64,000 nt of DNA from Ursus arctos. Its lineage: Eukaryota > Chordata > Mammalia > Carnivora > Ursidae. Positions 45,601 through 56,809 of this stretch are shown here, piece by piece. The stretch lies in assembly GCF_023065955.2 (NCBI RefSeq), contig NC_079873.1, positions 101,718,128-101,782,127 on the forward strand. Direction: 5' to 3'. Position numbers and translations under genes: made by a program. How positions within the stretch are numbered: position 1 is the stretch's first letter; every line of letters starts with the position of its first letter. The notes beneath the pieces were generated by a model, which saw nothing but the letters and a program-made list of their open reading frames with translations, was not told where the DNA came from and searched no databases.

Positions 45601-47504
45601 ATGCATTTGGTCATACTGTAATAAAGTCTGGTTGAATAAATGTAATTCATGACATCCTGTTTCTGGCCCAAAATTCCCTAACAGATCATCATCTATTTGA
45701 TCACTACGGCTCTTTACTCACCTCCCAGGTTCCAGGTGGGTTTGTTTAGTATTCCAGTGACTAAGTCACTAGTTTTAGATTCCAGGCTATTCTGGAGACC
45801 TCCACAAGGCACAACAAAGCCATAATTAGGAATCAGGGACATAGGGATTGAGAAAGAATCTCTAGCCTGGGAAAATGTGAACTCTGAGACATTAGGCTGG
45901 GGGCTTTAAAAAAGCATATCAGGTCACCTAGTGAGATTGGGTAAAAAAAGCCACATGATTCCCAAGACTTGTCTTCTCCCAGCACTTCATAGGTACAGTC
46001 CCAGCTATTTTTCTTTCTCCTTCCCATACCACCACATACTACATCTACCCCCATCATCCCACAAACAGCTGCAACATTACTTCAATGATGGTAATCTGTG
46101 ACTATGAGTCAGTAACAAGAAAAAAGAGGAGACAATCCAACTGAAATTATTATGGACTGAGGAAACATTTGCCCAGACCATGCCTATAGAGCTGGTTTTC
46201 GGTATACAACACTCCTCTGTCATTCTCTCAATCCTATCAGTTAACACATTCAGTGATAGTTACCATTTGAGAAATTGTTTTAACAAAGCAAACCTGGCCC
46301 TCCAGCTCTCCCTGACTAGAAAAGTTTTCAAAATCTCATTCGTTCCTTCTTTTTCTCTCACTCTCTCAACAGAACAACATTTTATTTGAGGGAAAAAAAA
46401 TCAACTCAGACAGTCACCCAAAGTTATTGACTGGCATTTGCTGTCACAGACAGTGGCTTTCATGTGGAACCACACAGAGTTTTTAGAGCTGGCACTGTCT
46501 GTGGTCTGTAAAATCCCTGTTTCCTGGAATAGAGTCCTGAGGACACATGTCAGAGTCTAATTCCCTGCCTAATTGCCCCTTTTCACTCTGCCTTCCCTTC
46601 TCTCCCACTGTAGTCTACCCACTTGAGATTAAGACATCTGAGGATCTTCCTTCCACACCATCCACCCTAACTCCCACAGTCCCAACCCCAGTCACTCCTT
46701 TTCTTCCTGCTTACTGCCATTACCTCTCAAAGCTAAAATTGATCTCTTTCAGCAGAGGAACTGTTTCCACTCAAAGAACAATGGAGAGAAATTTTCAGCT
46801 AACTCAGCACCAAAGTTGAAAGCTAACTAATTAGACCATTGCAATACTTTCACACTTACTTCCAAAATAGAAACATATGGACATAGAAATATGGCCATAG
46901 AAATGATGACTATATGTGCATATACATTCATGCAAACACATAAGCATTATTTCTATGACTATTGCACAGCAAATAAATTTAAGAACTGATTCAGAGAAAG
47001 AATGAGATTAGGCCAATCTGGGGATTTGGATTCTCACAGTGGGTAGTGACTTATTCTCAAAGGAAACCTTTGTTCAGAGAGAAAAATACAACTCTTGTCT
47101 ATTCTTCTTCAAGAGAAGGTGCAAACATCTAATTGGTTAGTAATTCAAAGCCAGAGGCAGGCAGAGGCTTTGTGGCAACAGTCTCCCTTTCTTTTCTCCT
47201 ACAGAGAACCATCCTCCTTCCTGCTTAGGCTCTCCATACTCTTGGGAGAACCTCAACTCTGAGGAATGAAAGGAGCTAATGAAGACCTTCAGACTGAAAG
47301 CTTAAAGACATGTTATTCTTTCCAAGGATGTTTGTATTTAAAAAGAGAGTAGATAATATAATCCTAAGGAATGAATCCCTAATACTGGAATTTCAGAAAT
47401 ATGGTAGTTGAGTAAGGAAGTTATAAGTAGTAAGCAAATAGGGTGGAGGAGGGTTTCCAACATCCTTCAAATTATACGAATAATTTTTCTTGCTTATATG
47501 TAAA
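45601..47504. other. Long stretch without gene or recognised repeat
   Basis: About 1.9 kb. The largest frames (69-90 codons; 45833-46057 minus, 46547-46819 plus) show no domains. 46550-46700 is pyrimidine-rich. I see no element I can name. Confidence 0.5.
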
Positions 47505-47850
47505 AACAACATGATGTTGACATCCTCTCAAAGTACTTCATTTGTCCCCACTGTCTATAAAATCAAGTCTGTGCTCCTTAGTGTAACATTCAAATCTTCA
47601 CAATTTTTCCAGGGTCATTTTCCAATGTTCCTCTGTAAAACTTCTTTACTCCACTCATTATCTCCCAAACATTCCTTCACCTACTAATTTTTGCTCTCAT
47701 GAGGCTTCTTCTCCCTAGAATTCCCTGAAACTGGATTCTTCCAACTTCAACCCCACTCATTCTTCAAGGCACAGCTCAAATTCTACCTCCTCTATAAAAT
47801 GTTCCCTAGGCATCTCAAGCAAAAATAATCTTTCACCAAATACATATTTG
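47505..47850 (+). repeat. L2 LINE 3' part
   Basis: L2 markers: 'ctataaaatcaagtctgtgct' (47556), 'cattcttcaaggcacagctc' (47757), 'ctcctctataaaatgttccc' (47788). Confidence 0.8.
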
Positions 47851-47884
47851 CATTCCTGCATTATAACTAAAATGCAGAAAAATA

Positions 47885-48115
47885 CAATATCACACAGTGA
47901 TTAGAGTTGGACAGGTCTGGCTTCATAACCATCTTCTATCATTTTCTATGAACTGTGTGAATGTGGATAAGTAGCCTATCTCTTTGGACCTTATTTTCCT
48001 TATGTTTAAGAGGTAGATAATAATAGTAACTATCTCACAAAGTTGTAAGCATTAAATAAGATGATTCATTGAAAGCACTAATCAAGTGCCTGAGTGAATA
48101 ATAGCTATTATTTTA
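47885..48115 (+). repeat. MIR SINE, nearly full length
   Basis: Sense MIR: 'cacagtgattagagttggac' head, 'gaactgtgtgaatgtggata' core, 'gttgtaagcattaaataaga' and 'atcaagtgcctgagtgaata'. Confidence 0.85.
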
Positions 48116-48234
48116 TGCATGCTTTCACAATTCTATGAGGAGCCTGCAGTATTTAATCGAGGCTTCTTTTTCCTTGTTTTATTTACTGCTTCCATATGTC
48201 TTCCATCTTGCCTTCCTAACTTGAACTACCAGAG

Positions 48235-48359
48235 TATGTTAGATATTATTAGGTGTCCACCAAAATCCATTCTTTTCTTCTTTCTGTAACAGAGACAGAG
48301 ACTACATTATCTAAACTTTCATGCAGTTAGCTGTACCTATGTGACTATAGATGTAAGAG
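48235..48359 (+). repeat. Old interspersed repeat fragment, family not named
   Basis: 'ccaccaaaatccattctttt', then 'catgcagttagctgtacct' and 'atgtgac', is an order I associate with an old mammalian DNA-type repeat. A MIR follows at once. Confidence 0.35.
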
Positions 48360-48485
48360 GCTTGTGTTCTAGTTTCATCTTTCTCAGTAAATTTCTGTAA
48401 AACCTTGCAAAAGTCACTTTACTTCCCTTGATTTCATTATTATCATTTATGAGATGGGAATAATAAATGATAGTGACTACAGTCT
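48360..48485 (+). repeat. MIR SINE fragment
   Basis: 'cttgtgttctagtttcatct', then 'ccttgcaaaagtcactttac' and 'tttatgagatgggaataataa' is a sense MIR core. Confidence 0.65.
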
Positions 48486-48839
48486 TTGAAATAATCTTCT
48501 TTCTAATTACTCTGCCCCCAAATGCAGGTACCAGTCCCGTATTTCCTAACTGTTCCCAAATACATAGAAATATCTCATAACCATAAGGGAATCTGTAAAC
48601 TTGGCCAAACAACCAAATAGGACCTAGATGATACACATGACCTCAGATAATTAGGAAAGAAAGGCAAAAATACTTTTGTCTTCACTTTTAAAAGCCCACA
48701 TAAACTATGCTATGTTGTATCAGAATGAATATTCACAAAGGTCAACCCTAACTATAACTAAAATAAATATCACTATAAGTGAATCATCTTTCTTCACTGA
48801 TTCAATAAAATATCCAATTTCCATCACTTAAAAAGTACT
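48486..48839. other. No gene or clear repeat
   Basis: AT-rich non-coding sequence leading up to an old L1. Confidence 0.4.
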
Positions 48840-50960
48840 CTTGAGATGAAACTAAAAAGAATTACTAAAATGAAAAATAAAAGGGGAGATTACTACTGAT
48901 GTTACAGAAATAAAAAGGATTATAAGAGAATGCTATGAACTGTATGCCAACAAATTAGATAACCTACATGAATTTGATAAATTTCTAGAAAGACATGAAC
49001 CATTGAAACTTAAGAATAAATAGAAAATCTGAATAGACCTATGACAAGTGAAGCAATTGAAATAGGATTTTTTTTAATTTCCCACAAAGAAAAGCCCAGG
49101 CCCAGATGGGTTCACTGAGACTACCAAACATGCAAAGAATTAATAACAATCCTTCACAGGTTCTCCCCCACCCCCGCCAAAACAAATACAGAAGAGAATT
49201 TGTCCCAACTAATTCAATGGAACCAGCATTATCCTGATACCAAAACCATCCAAGGCATCACAAGATTAAAGAAATACAAACCAATATCTTTATGGATATA
49301 GACTCAAAAATTCTCAGCAAAATACTAGCAAAGCAAATCCAGTAACATATACAAAGGCTTATACATCATGCTCAAATAAGAATTAACCTAGGAATGGAAA
49401 TTTTACTTAACATATGAAAACCTATGTAATACACAATATTAATAGAATGAATGACAAAATCCACATGATCACCTCAACAGATGCAGAAAATGATTTCACA
49501 AGCCCAATACCCCTTCATGAGAAAAACAGTAACCAAACAAGAATAGAAGGGATTGATTGCCTCAACTGATTAAGAGGGTCTATACAAAATGCATTGCTAA
49601 TATAATAATAATGACAAACTGAATACCTTTCTCTTAAAATCAGGAAAAATACAAGAAGGTCTACTCTTGCCACTTCAATCCAACACTTAACTAGAGGTTC
49701 AAGCCAAAACAAATAGATAAGAAAAAATAAATAAAAATAATCCAAATTGGAAAAAATAGAATTATCTATTATCAGATGACATGATCCTATTTGTACAAAA
49801 CTAAAGAATGTAAAAAAAAAATTCTTAGAGCTAACAAATTCAGTAAAGTTGCGGGATGCAATATCAATATATAAAAATTAAGTTATTATACACTAGCAAC
49901 AAACCATTCAAAAAAATTAAGAAAACAATTTATAAAAGCATCAAAAAGAATGAAACACTTATTTAAAAAAAAAAAAAAAACCTTGACCGAGCAGGTAAAA
50001 GATTTGTACACTGAAAACTGCAATGTATCGATGAAAGAAATTAAAGATGACAAAAATAAGTGGAAAGACATCTCATGTTCATTAAATGGAAAATTAAATA
50101 TTTTAAATGTCCATACTACCAAAAACAATTCCAAGCCAATGTTATTGCCATCAGAAGCCCAGTGGCATTTTTTATAGAATTTTTTAAATCCTAAAATGCA
50201 TGTAACCACTAGACCCAGAATAGCCAAAGTGATCATGAGAAAGAAGAACAAAGCCTGAGGCATCACACTTCCTGATTTCAAAATATATCACAAAGCTATG
50301 GTAATTAAAAGAGCATGGTACTGGCATAAAGACAGACATATAAACCAAAGGAACAGAATAGAGAGCATAGAAATAAACCAACACATATAGAGTCAAGTGA
50401 TCTTTGACAAGGGTACCAAGAACACACAATGGGGAAATGATAGCCTAGTATTTGACAAGGAAGCCAAGAATACTCAATGAGGAAAGGATAGTTTGTTCAA
50501 TAAATGATGTTGCGAAAACTGGATAGCCACATGGAAAAAAATGAAATTGGATCCCTACCTATGCCATATACAAAACTTGACTCAAAATGGATTAAAGACT
50601 TAAATGTAAAATGAGAAGTTAAAAATTCTTGAAGAAAATATAATAGAAAAGCTTCTTAACACTGGTCTTGTAATAACTTCTTGGATATGACACCAAAAAC
50701 ACAGACAACAAAAGCAAAAATAAATGACTGGGACTGCATCAAACTAAACAGTTTATGCACAGCAAAGGAAACAACAGAATGGAAAGGCAATCTGCAGAAA
50801 GGGAGAAAATATTTGCAAACCATCTCTCTGATAAGGGGTTAATTTTCAAAATCTATAAGGAACTCCTAGAACTCAATAACAACACCAACAACAAAAGCAA
50901 ATAACCAGATTCAAAATGGGCAAAGGACTTGAACAGACATGTCTTTAAAGAAGACATACA

Positions 50961-51182
50961 GGGGCAATTGGGTGGCTCAGTTTGTTAAGCATCTAACTCT
51001 TGATTTTAGCTCATATCATGATCTCAGGGTTGTGAGACTGAGCTTCGCGTTGGACTCCATGCTGGGCATGAAGTCTGCTTAAGATTCTCTCTCTCTCCCT
51101 CTCCTTCTGCCCCTCCTCTCTCTCCATCTCAAAAAAAAAAAAAAGCAAAAACAAAAAACAAAAAAAAACCCTAACTAAAAAA
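50961..51182 (+). mobile_element. CAN-SINE nested in L1M
   Basis: SINE with a diverged head (ggggcaattgggtggctcag) and a long A-rich tail with C interruptions. Perfect 10-bp TSD aagacataca at 50951-50960 and 51183-51192. Confidence 0.95.
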
Positions 51183-51308
51183 AAGACATACAAATGGCAA
51201 CAGGTATATGAAACGATGCTCAACATCATTAATTATCAGGGAAATGCAAATCAAAACTATAATGAAATATCACCTTACACCTATTAGGATGGCTATTATT
51301 ATTATTTT

Positions 51309-51683
51309 TTTATGTTTTTTATTACATTATGTTAGTCACCATACAGTACATCCCTGGTTTCTGATGCAAGGTTCGATGATTCATTAGTTGCATATAACAC
51401 CCAGTGCACCATGCAATACGTGCCCTCCTTACTACCCATCACCAGTCTATCCCATTCCCCCACCCCCTCCCCTCTGAAGCCCTCAGTTTGTTTCTCAGAG
51501 TCCATAGTCTCCCATGCTTCACTCCCCCTTCTGATTACCCCCCTTTCTTTATCCCTTTCTTCCCCTACCAATCTTCCTAATTCTTATGTTCCATAGATGA
51601 GAGAAATCATATGATAATTGTCTTTCTCTGCTTGACTTATTTCACTTAGCATTATCTCCTCCAGTGCCGTCCATGTTGCAGCA
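51309..51683 (-). mobile_element. 5'-truncated young L1, antisense, nested in L1M
   Basis: Only the last 375 bases of a young L1 (ORF2 end plus 3' UTR) in reverse. It has the long type of 3' end (complement of 'tgtactgtatggtgactaac'), as at 1-217. Short TSD attatttt at 51301-51308 and 51684-51691. The host L1 reading resumes after it. Confidence 0.9.
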
Positions 51684-52348
51684 ATTATTTTAAAAGCAAA
51701 AGATAAGAAGTGTTGGTAAGGTTGTGGAAATATCGGAACCCTTATACACTGCTGTTGGAAATACATCGGCTATAGACAACAGTATAGAGATTCCTCAAAA
51801 ATTAAAACTACCATATAATCTAGCAATCCCACTTTTGGGTGTATATACAAAGGAATTGAAATCAGTATCTTGAAGAGAAAATCTGCACTAACATGTTCAT
51901 TGCAGTGCTATTCACAATAGCTAAGATATAAAAACAAGTCAGGTGTTCATCAACAGACAAATGAATAAAGAAAATGTGGTATATGCATGCAATGGAATAT
52001 TATTCAGCCACAAAAGGAGGAAATCTTGCCATTTGCAACAAAATGGACGAACCTTGAAGACAGTATGCTAAGTTAAATAAGTCATAGAAGGACAAATATT
52101 GCTTGATTCCATGTATATGAAGTATCTAAAATAGTCAAAGTCATAGAAGCAGAGAATACAATAGTGATTGCCAGGGGTTGGGACTGAGGATGATGGGGAG
52201 TTGTTATTCAACAAGTATAAATATCCCATTATGGTAGATGAATAAGTTCTACAGACCTTTTATATAACAGAGTTCTTATAATTCATATTAAGGAATTGTG
52301 TACTTAAAACTTTGTTGAGAGGGTAGATCTCATGTTAAGGGATCTTAC

Positions 52349-52350
<2 letters not shown>

Positions 52351-52381
<31 letters not shown>
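52351..52381. repeat. (CA)n microsatellite
   Basis: About 15 CA units in the 3' UTR of the old L1M. Confidence 0.9.
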
Positions 52382-52385
<4 letters not shown>

Positions 52386-52540
52386 ACACAAGAAAACTCT
52401 GGGAAGAGTTGGATATGCCTATCACATTGTGGTGATGGTATCACATGTGTGTGCATTTATCCAAACTCATCAAATTGTACACATTAAATATATATAGTTC
52501 TTTATATATCAATTATACATCAATAAAGCTGTTTTAAAAA

Positions 52541-54310
52541 AGAGTATGGTACTGGAAAGGATAGACATTGATCAATGAAATAGAACTGACAGCCCAGAAA
52601 TAAACCTTACATTTATGGTTAATTTTACCCAAGTGTGCCAAGATAATACAATGGGGAAAAGATACTGGGACAGCTAGATAGCCACATGCAAAAAAATGAA
52701 GGTGGACCACTACTTTGCACCATATGCAAAAATTAATTCAAAATGATCAATGAACTGAATAAAAGACAAATCCCATAAAACTCTCAGAGTAAGCATAGGG
52801 ATTAACCTTCATTGCCCTGGATTTGGCAATGGAATCTTAGATATGACACTAAAAGCATAAGCAACAACAACAAAAATTGATAAATTGTACTTAATCAAAA
52901 TTAAAAATACTGTGCTTCAAAGGACATTATCAAGAAAGTTAAAAGACAACTCACAGAATGGGAGAAAATATCTGAAAATTATGTAACTGATAATGGACTT
53001 GTGCACAAAATATATAAAGTATTAGTATAAATTAACAATAAAAAAACAACTCAATTTAAAAAGGGACAAAGTACGTGAACAGGTATTTCTCCAAAGAAAA
53101 CACACAAATGGTCCAAAAGCACATGAAAAAATGCTCAACATTTGTCTTAGTTGGCTTACATAACAAAATACCATAGACTGGGTGGCTTAAACAACAGAAT
53201 TTTATTTCTCATAGTTATGGATGTTGGGAAGTCCAAGATCAAGATGCTAACATGGTCGGATTCTGCCAAGAGCTCTCTTCCTTGTTTGCAGATGGCCACC
53301 CTTTTGCTGTTTCCTCACATGTCCTTTCCTAAGTGCATGGGCATGCATATAGAGAGACAGAAAGCTCTCTGGTGCCTTTTCTTATGATGGCATTAAACCT
53401 ATCACCGGGCCCACAACCTCATGACCTCATTTAACCCTAACTACCTCCCAAAGTCTCCATTTCCAAATACCATAATGTTAGAGGCCAGGGCTTCAACATA
53501 TGAATTGTCAGGGGGACATACTCAGTCCACAATATCATTAGTCTATGAGAAATGAAAATCAAAACCACAATGAAATATCACTTCCAATCTACTGGTATAG
53601 CTAAAAGTAAAAAGGCAGATGAAGCGTTTTGGTGACAATGTGGAAACTGGAACCCACATCCACTGCTGGTTATAATGTAAAATGATGTTGCTGCTTGGAA
53701 AATAGTTTGGCAGTTCCTCAAAATGTTAAACACAGAGTTACCCAGTAACTCACCAATCTCACTCCTAGGTATATATCCAAGAGAAATGAAAACATACATC
53801 AACACCAAAACTTGTATACAAATATTCATGGTAGTATTTTTCATAATAGCCAAAGACATAGAAAAAAAAAAACAAATGTTCAACAACTGATGAGTAGATA
53901 TATAAAATTCAGTATATCCATACAACTGAATGCTATTCAGATATAAGAAGGAATGAAGTACGATATAAGCTCTAACCCAGATGAGCCTTGAAAATAGAGC
54001 AAGTGAAAAAAGCTAATGACAAAAGATCACATATTGTATAATTATTTTTATATGAAATGTCTAGAATAGGTAAATCTAAAGAGATAGAAAGTAGATTAGT
54101 AATTGCCTAGGACTTAGAGGCAGAGTCTGCGGGAAAATAGTGACCACTAAGGGGCACAGGGTCTATTTTGGGGAGGATAAAAGTGTTCTCTAAAAGTAGC
54201 TTATGATGATGATTGCATAACCCTGTGAATATACTGAAAAACATAGAACTGTACTCATTAAATGGATAAATTATTTAGTATGTAAATTATATCTCAATAA
54301 AGCTGATAAA
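52541..54310 (+). mobile_element. Second old L1M, ORF2 C-terminal region and 3' UTR, split by an LTR
   Basis: Directly follows the first L1M and begins again in ORF2 ('gagtatggtactggaaagg'), so it is a separate insertion or a duplication. The MLT1 LTR splits it at about 53142. It ends with 'attatatctcaataaagctg', the same kind of 3' end as the first. No intact frame; the 115-codon minus frame at 53578-53925 is its antisense. Confidence 0.8.
53143..53533 (-). mobile_element. Solo LTR of MLT1 type (ERVL-MaLR), antisense
   Basis: The reverse complement follows the MLT1 LTR: a 'tattgtggactgagtatgtc' start, a 'gacaattcatatgttgaagc' block and an end at 'ccaactaagaca'. About 390 bases, non-coding, no internal viral sequence attached. 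It sits inside the old L1M. The 78-codon frame at 53151-53387 lies in the LTR and is not a gene. Confidence 0.85.
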
Positions 54311-54864
54311 AACATACACACTATTAAATACAATTCCAGAACTGATTGTTTCCAAAAGAAGCAAATGATACAGATTATACAGCCTCCTTGACAGGAACCT
54401 TTTTGCCAGGGTACACATCTCCATTCTCTTCAACACTGAACAGTCATGGAGGGTCTTCCAGTTAGGAAAATTCAACTTTGTTATTATTATTTATGAGACT
54501 CATTATTTATAAGAGACTTGTGATGACTTCTAAACTGCCACTCTCAATACCCAATATTTTATTGTGTTAACCTTCTGGAGCTTGATAGTTCCACAAAAGG
54601 AAATAAACAGGTGTACATATTCTATATTTATTTGGGGCCTGTCTTCATTCTTTGGCCTCTTACTTCATTGTAATAGTCATTATTCAGTCATGGAATAGAC
54701 TGTGGCTCCTGGAAAGAGTGTGTTCACCATGGTAGAAGCTGAAGGATTTCTTCCAATACAGAGTAAGTGGAGAAGGTAACAGGATTGGGTTATGGGTAGG
54801 TGGGTAGGGAGGTTGTCTCAAAACAGTTTATGCAGGAATTCATGAATAGCTGGTATGAGGAAGA
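54311..54864. other. No gene or recognised repeat
   Basis: Non-coding; nothing supportable. Confidence 0.45.
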
Positions 54865-55095
54865 GTTTATCATGAGCTTTCATGTCACACAAACCTGAGT
54901 TCCCAGGTTCACCACTTACTAGCTGGGCTATGTTGGACAAATGGTTTAACATCTCTGAACCTTAGTTCCTTCATCTACAAAATAGCAATACTAAAGGCAT
55001 TGCTTCATGGAATCATTTCAAGGATTAAATGGGATAACACATGCAAAGTTTCTAGAATGATACGTAGTAAAGACTCAATGACCATTATTATTTTG
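54865..55095 (+). repeat. MIR SINE, nearly full length
   Basis: 'ttcaccacttactagctggg' (54908), 'cttagttccttcatctacaa' (54960), 'caaggattaaatgggataac' (55019) and the 'acgtagtaaagactcaatga' end. A textbook sense MIR. Confidence 0.9.
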
Positions 55096-55174
55096 TGCAT
55101 ATTAAATCCATTTAAGGGCAATATTACTCCTTGAAATACTAACACAAAATATTGCAATAAATCGGATGCAATAT

Positions 55175-55330
55175 TAATTCAACAAATATTATTGGCCACA
55201 AGGGTTAACAAGGAATGACACAGTCTCAGCCCTCAAGGGCATTTACTAGAGTTGAGAGAAACAAAACCTACCAAAAACAATGTTAAATAACCACAAAAGA
55301 ATGGAATATAGGAGATGCCAAAAGGCAGCT
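55175..55330 (-). repeat. L2 LINE 3' end, antisense
   Basis: 'ttcaacaaatattattggcc', then 'gtctcagccctcaagggcat' and 'ttactagagttgagaga', is the antisense L2 end. Confidence 0.7.
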
Positions 55331-55789
55331 GAGTCAGTGGCAAAGCAATGGTCCAGACAGTAAGTCAAGAGAAATGTGCCAAGTAAGACAGGCCAGGAGA
55401 TAGGGAGTTGTACTGAAATAGAGACTGTAGATGCTTCTGGGAAGAAAATGTTGTAAATATAACTGAAGCTCTGGTAAATATAGGAGTATTTCTATTGACA
55501 TTAAATAATCCAAACAAGATTCAAATGAGACTACCACAATCAATCTCCTGACTAGCTGTTTAAGAAGTAAATAAGGGTCTGAGTAAAAGGTGCAGGGTTC
55601 ACTGGTATGCATCACCTGCTGTGACTTTCAAACCATGACTTCAAGGAAGAACTAAATGTCTCATTATGCTGGTTACTCTCTGGCCCCACAAGAACACCCA
55701 CTGGCCTTATTTGACAATACTACAAGCAACTAAAATGAAAATAAGTCAATCAACTGGTAGTTCTGTCTATATGTCATGCAATCAATCAG
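55331..55789. other. No gene or clear repeat
   Basis: Non-coding; the 93-codon minus frame at 55334-55615 has no domain. Confidence 0.4.
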
Positions 55790-56298
55790 GCTTTTTCCAC
55801 AGGTTTATTGAGATACCATTGATATATAGCATATGTAAGTTTAAGGTGTACAAAAGTACACAGATACATTGCAAAATGATTACCCCAATAAGGTTAGCTA
55901 ATACTTCCATCACCTCACATAATTACTTTTTTCCTGCAGTGAGAACATTTAAGATCTACTCTTAGCAACTTTCAATTATATAATACAATATTGCTAATGA
56001 TAGTCACCATGCTCTACATTAGATTCCCAGAACTTATTCATCTTATAACTGGAAGTTTGTACCCTTTGACCAACATCTTACCATTTGGCCCACTCCCCAG
56101 ATCTGGCAACCACCACTTCACTGTCTGTTTTACACGTTTGGCTTTTTCAGATTCCACGTGTAAGCGAGAACATGCAGCATTTGTCTCTGTCTGATTTATT
56201 TCATTTAGGGTAATGCTCTCAAGGTCATCCATGTTGTCACAAACGGCACGAACTCACTCTTTTTATCTTTTTATGGCTGAATAATATTCCATTGTATG
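55790..56298 (-). mobile_element. Old L1M 3' end, antisense
   Basis: Reverse-oriented old L1: 'ggtttattgagataccattg' (55802) is a 3' UTR marker, and 'atggctgaataatattccat' (56273) is the complement of the ORF2 end. The match stops abruptly at 56298, where a younger L1 starts. Confidence 0.85.
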
Positions 56299-56809
56299 GA
56301 GGAGAGCTAGGGAAGATTGCAGAAGAGTAGGGGACCTCCTTTCATCTGGTCCCTTGAATTCAACTAGATACGTGTCAGTATCGAATCATTCTGAACACCT
56401 GTGAACTCAGCCTGAGATCTAAGAAAAGAATTGCTGAAATTCTACAAGTAGAAAAGCAACCACTTTTTGCAAGCAGTGCGAAGCCTTCAGGGAACAAAGC
56501 CACATAGAGCAACCCAAAGTAGCCAAGCCCAACCCAGGAGCCAGGGTGGTGTGACTCTGCCCAGGCAAAGACAGCTGAGAATCAATGCAGCAGGCCCCTC
56601 CCCCAGAGGACCAGAAGGAACATCAGTCAAATACAAAGTTTGTGGATAACTCAGAACTGAAAAACTTTTATGCTAGGGGAAAATACTATATAGAATTCGA
56701 GGTTTTTACTCATGAGACTATAGCATTTCAGTTTAATTTTTTTTCTTTTTTCCTTTTTTTCCTTTTAACAAGTTTCTCATTTTATCAACTCTGTTTTTAA
56801 GTCTTTTTT
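56299..56809 (+). promoter_or_regulatory. L1 5' UTR fragment
   Basis: Start of an L1 5' UTR: 'cagaagagtaggggacctcc' corresponds to 'cggaggagtaggggtccc' in element 1, and 'cattctgaacacctgtgaac' to 'catcctgaacatccatgg'. The YY1-like motif is gone. The end is T-rich. Confidence 0.7.

Larger units (their letters stand above)
48840..52540 (+). mobile_element. Old L1M element, ORF2 and 3' UTR, with nested insertions
   Basis: It starts within ORF2 ('tatgaactgtatgccaacaa' at 48934) and runs through the RT ('gatgcagaaaatgatttcac' 49482; the FADD site decayed to 'tcagatgacatg' near 49772), the C-terminal region (50300-50900) and a 3' UTR ending 'catcaataaagctg'. Many stops and indels. A CAN-SINE (50961-51182) and a 5'-truncated young L1 (51309-51683) are inserted in it. 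No working gene. Confidence 0.85.

Noticed and set aside
53143..53533. Possible full endogenous retrovirus
   Set aside because: Only a single LTR of about 390 bases is present, with L1M sequence on both sides and no internal region.
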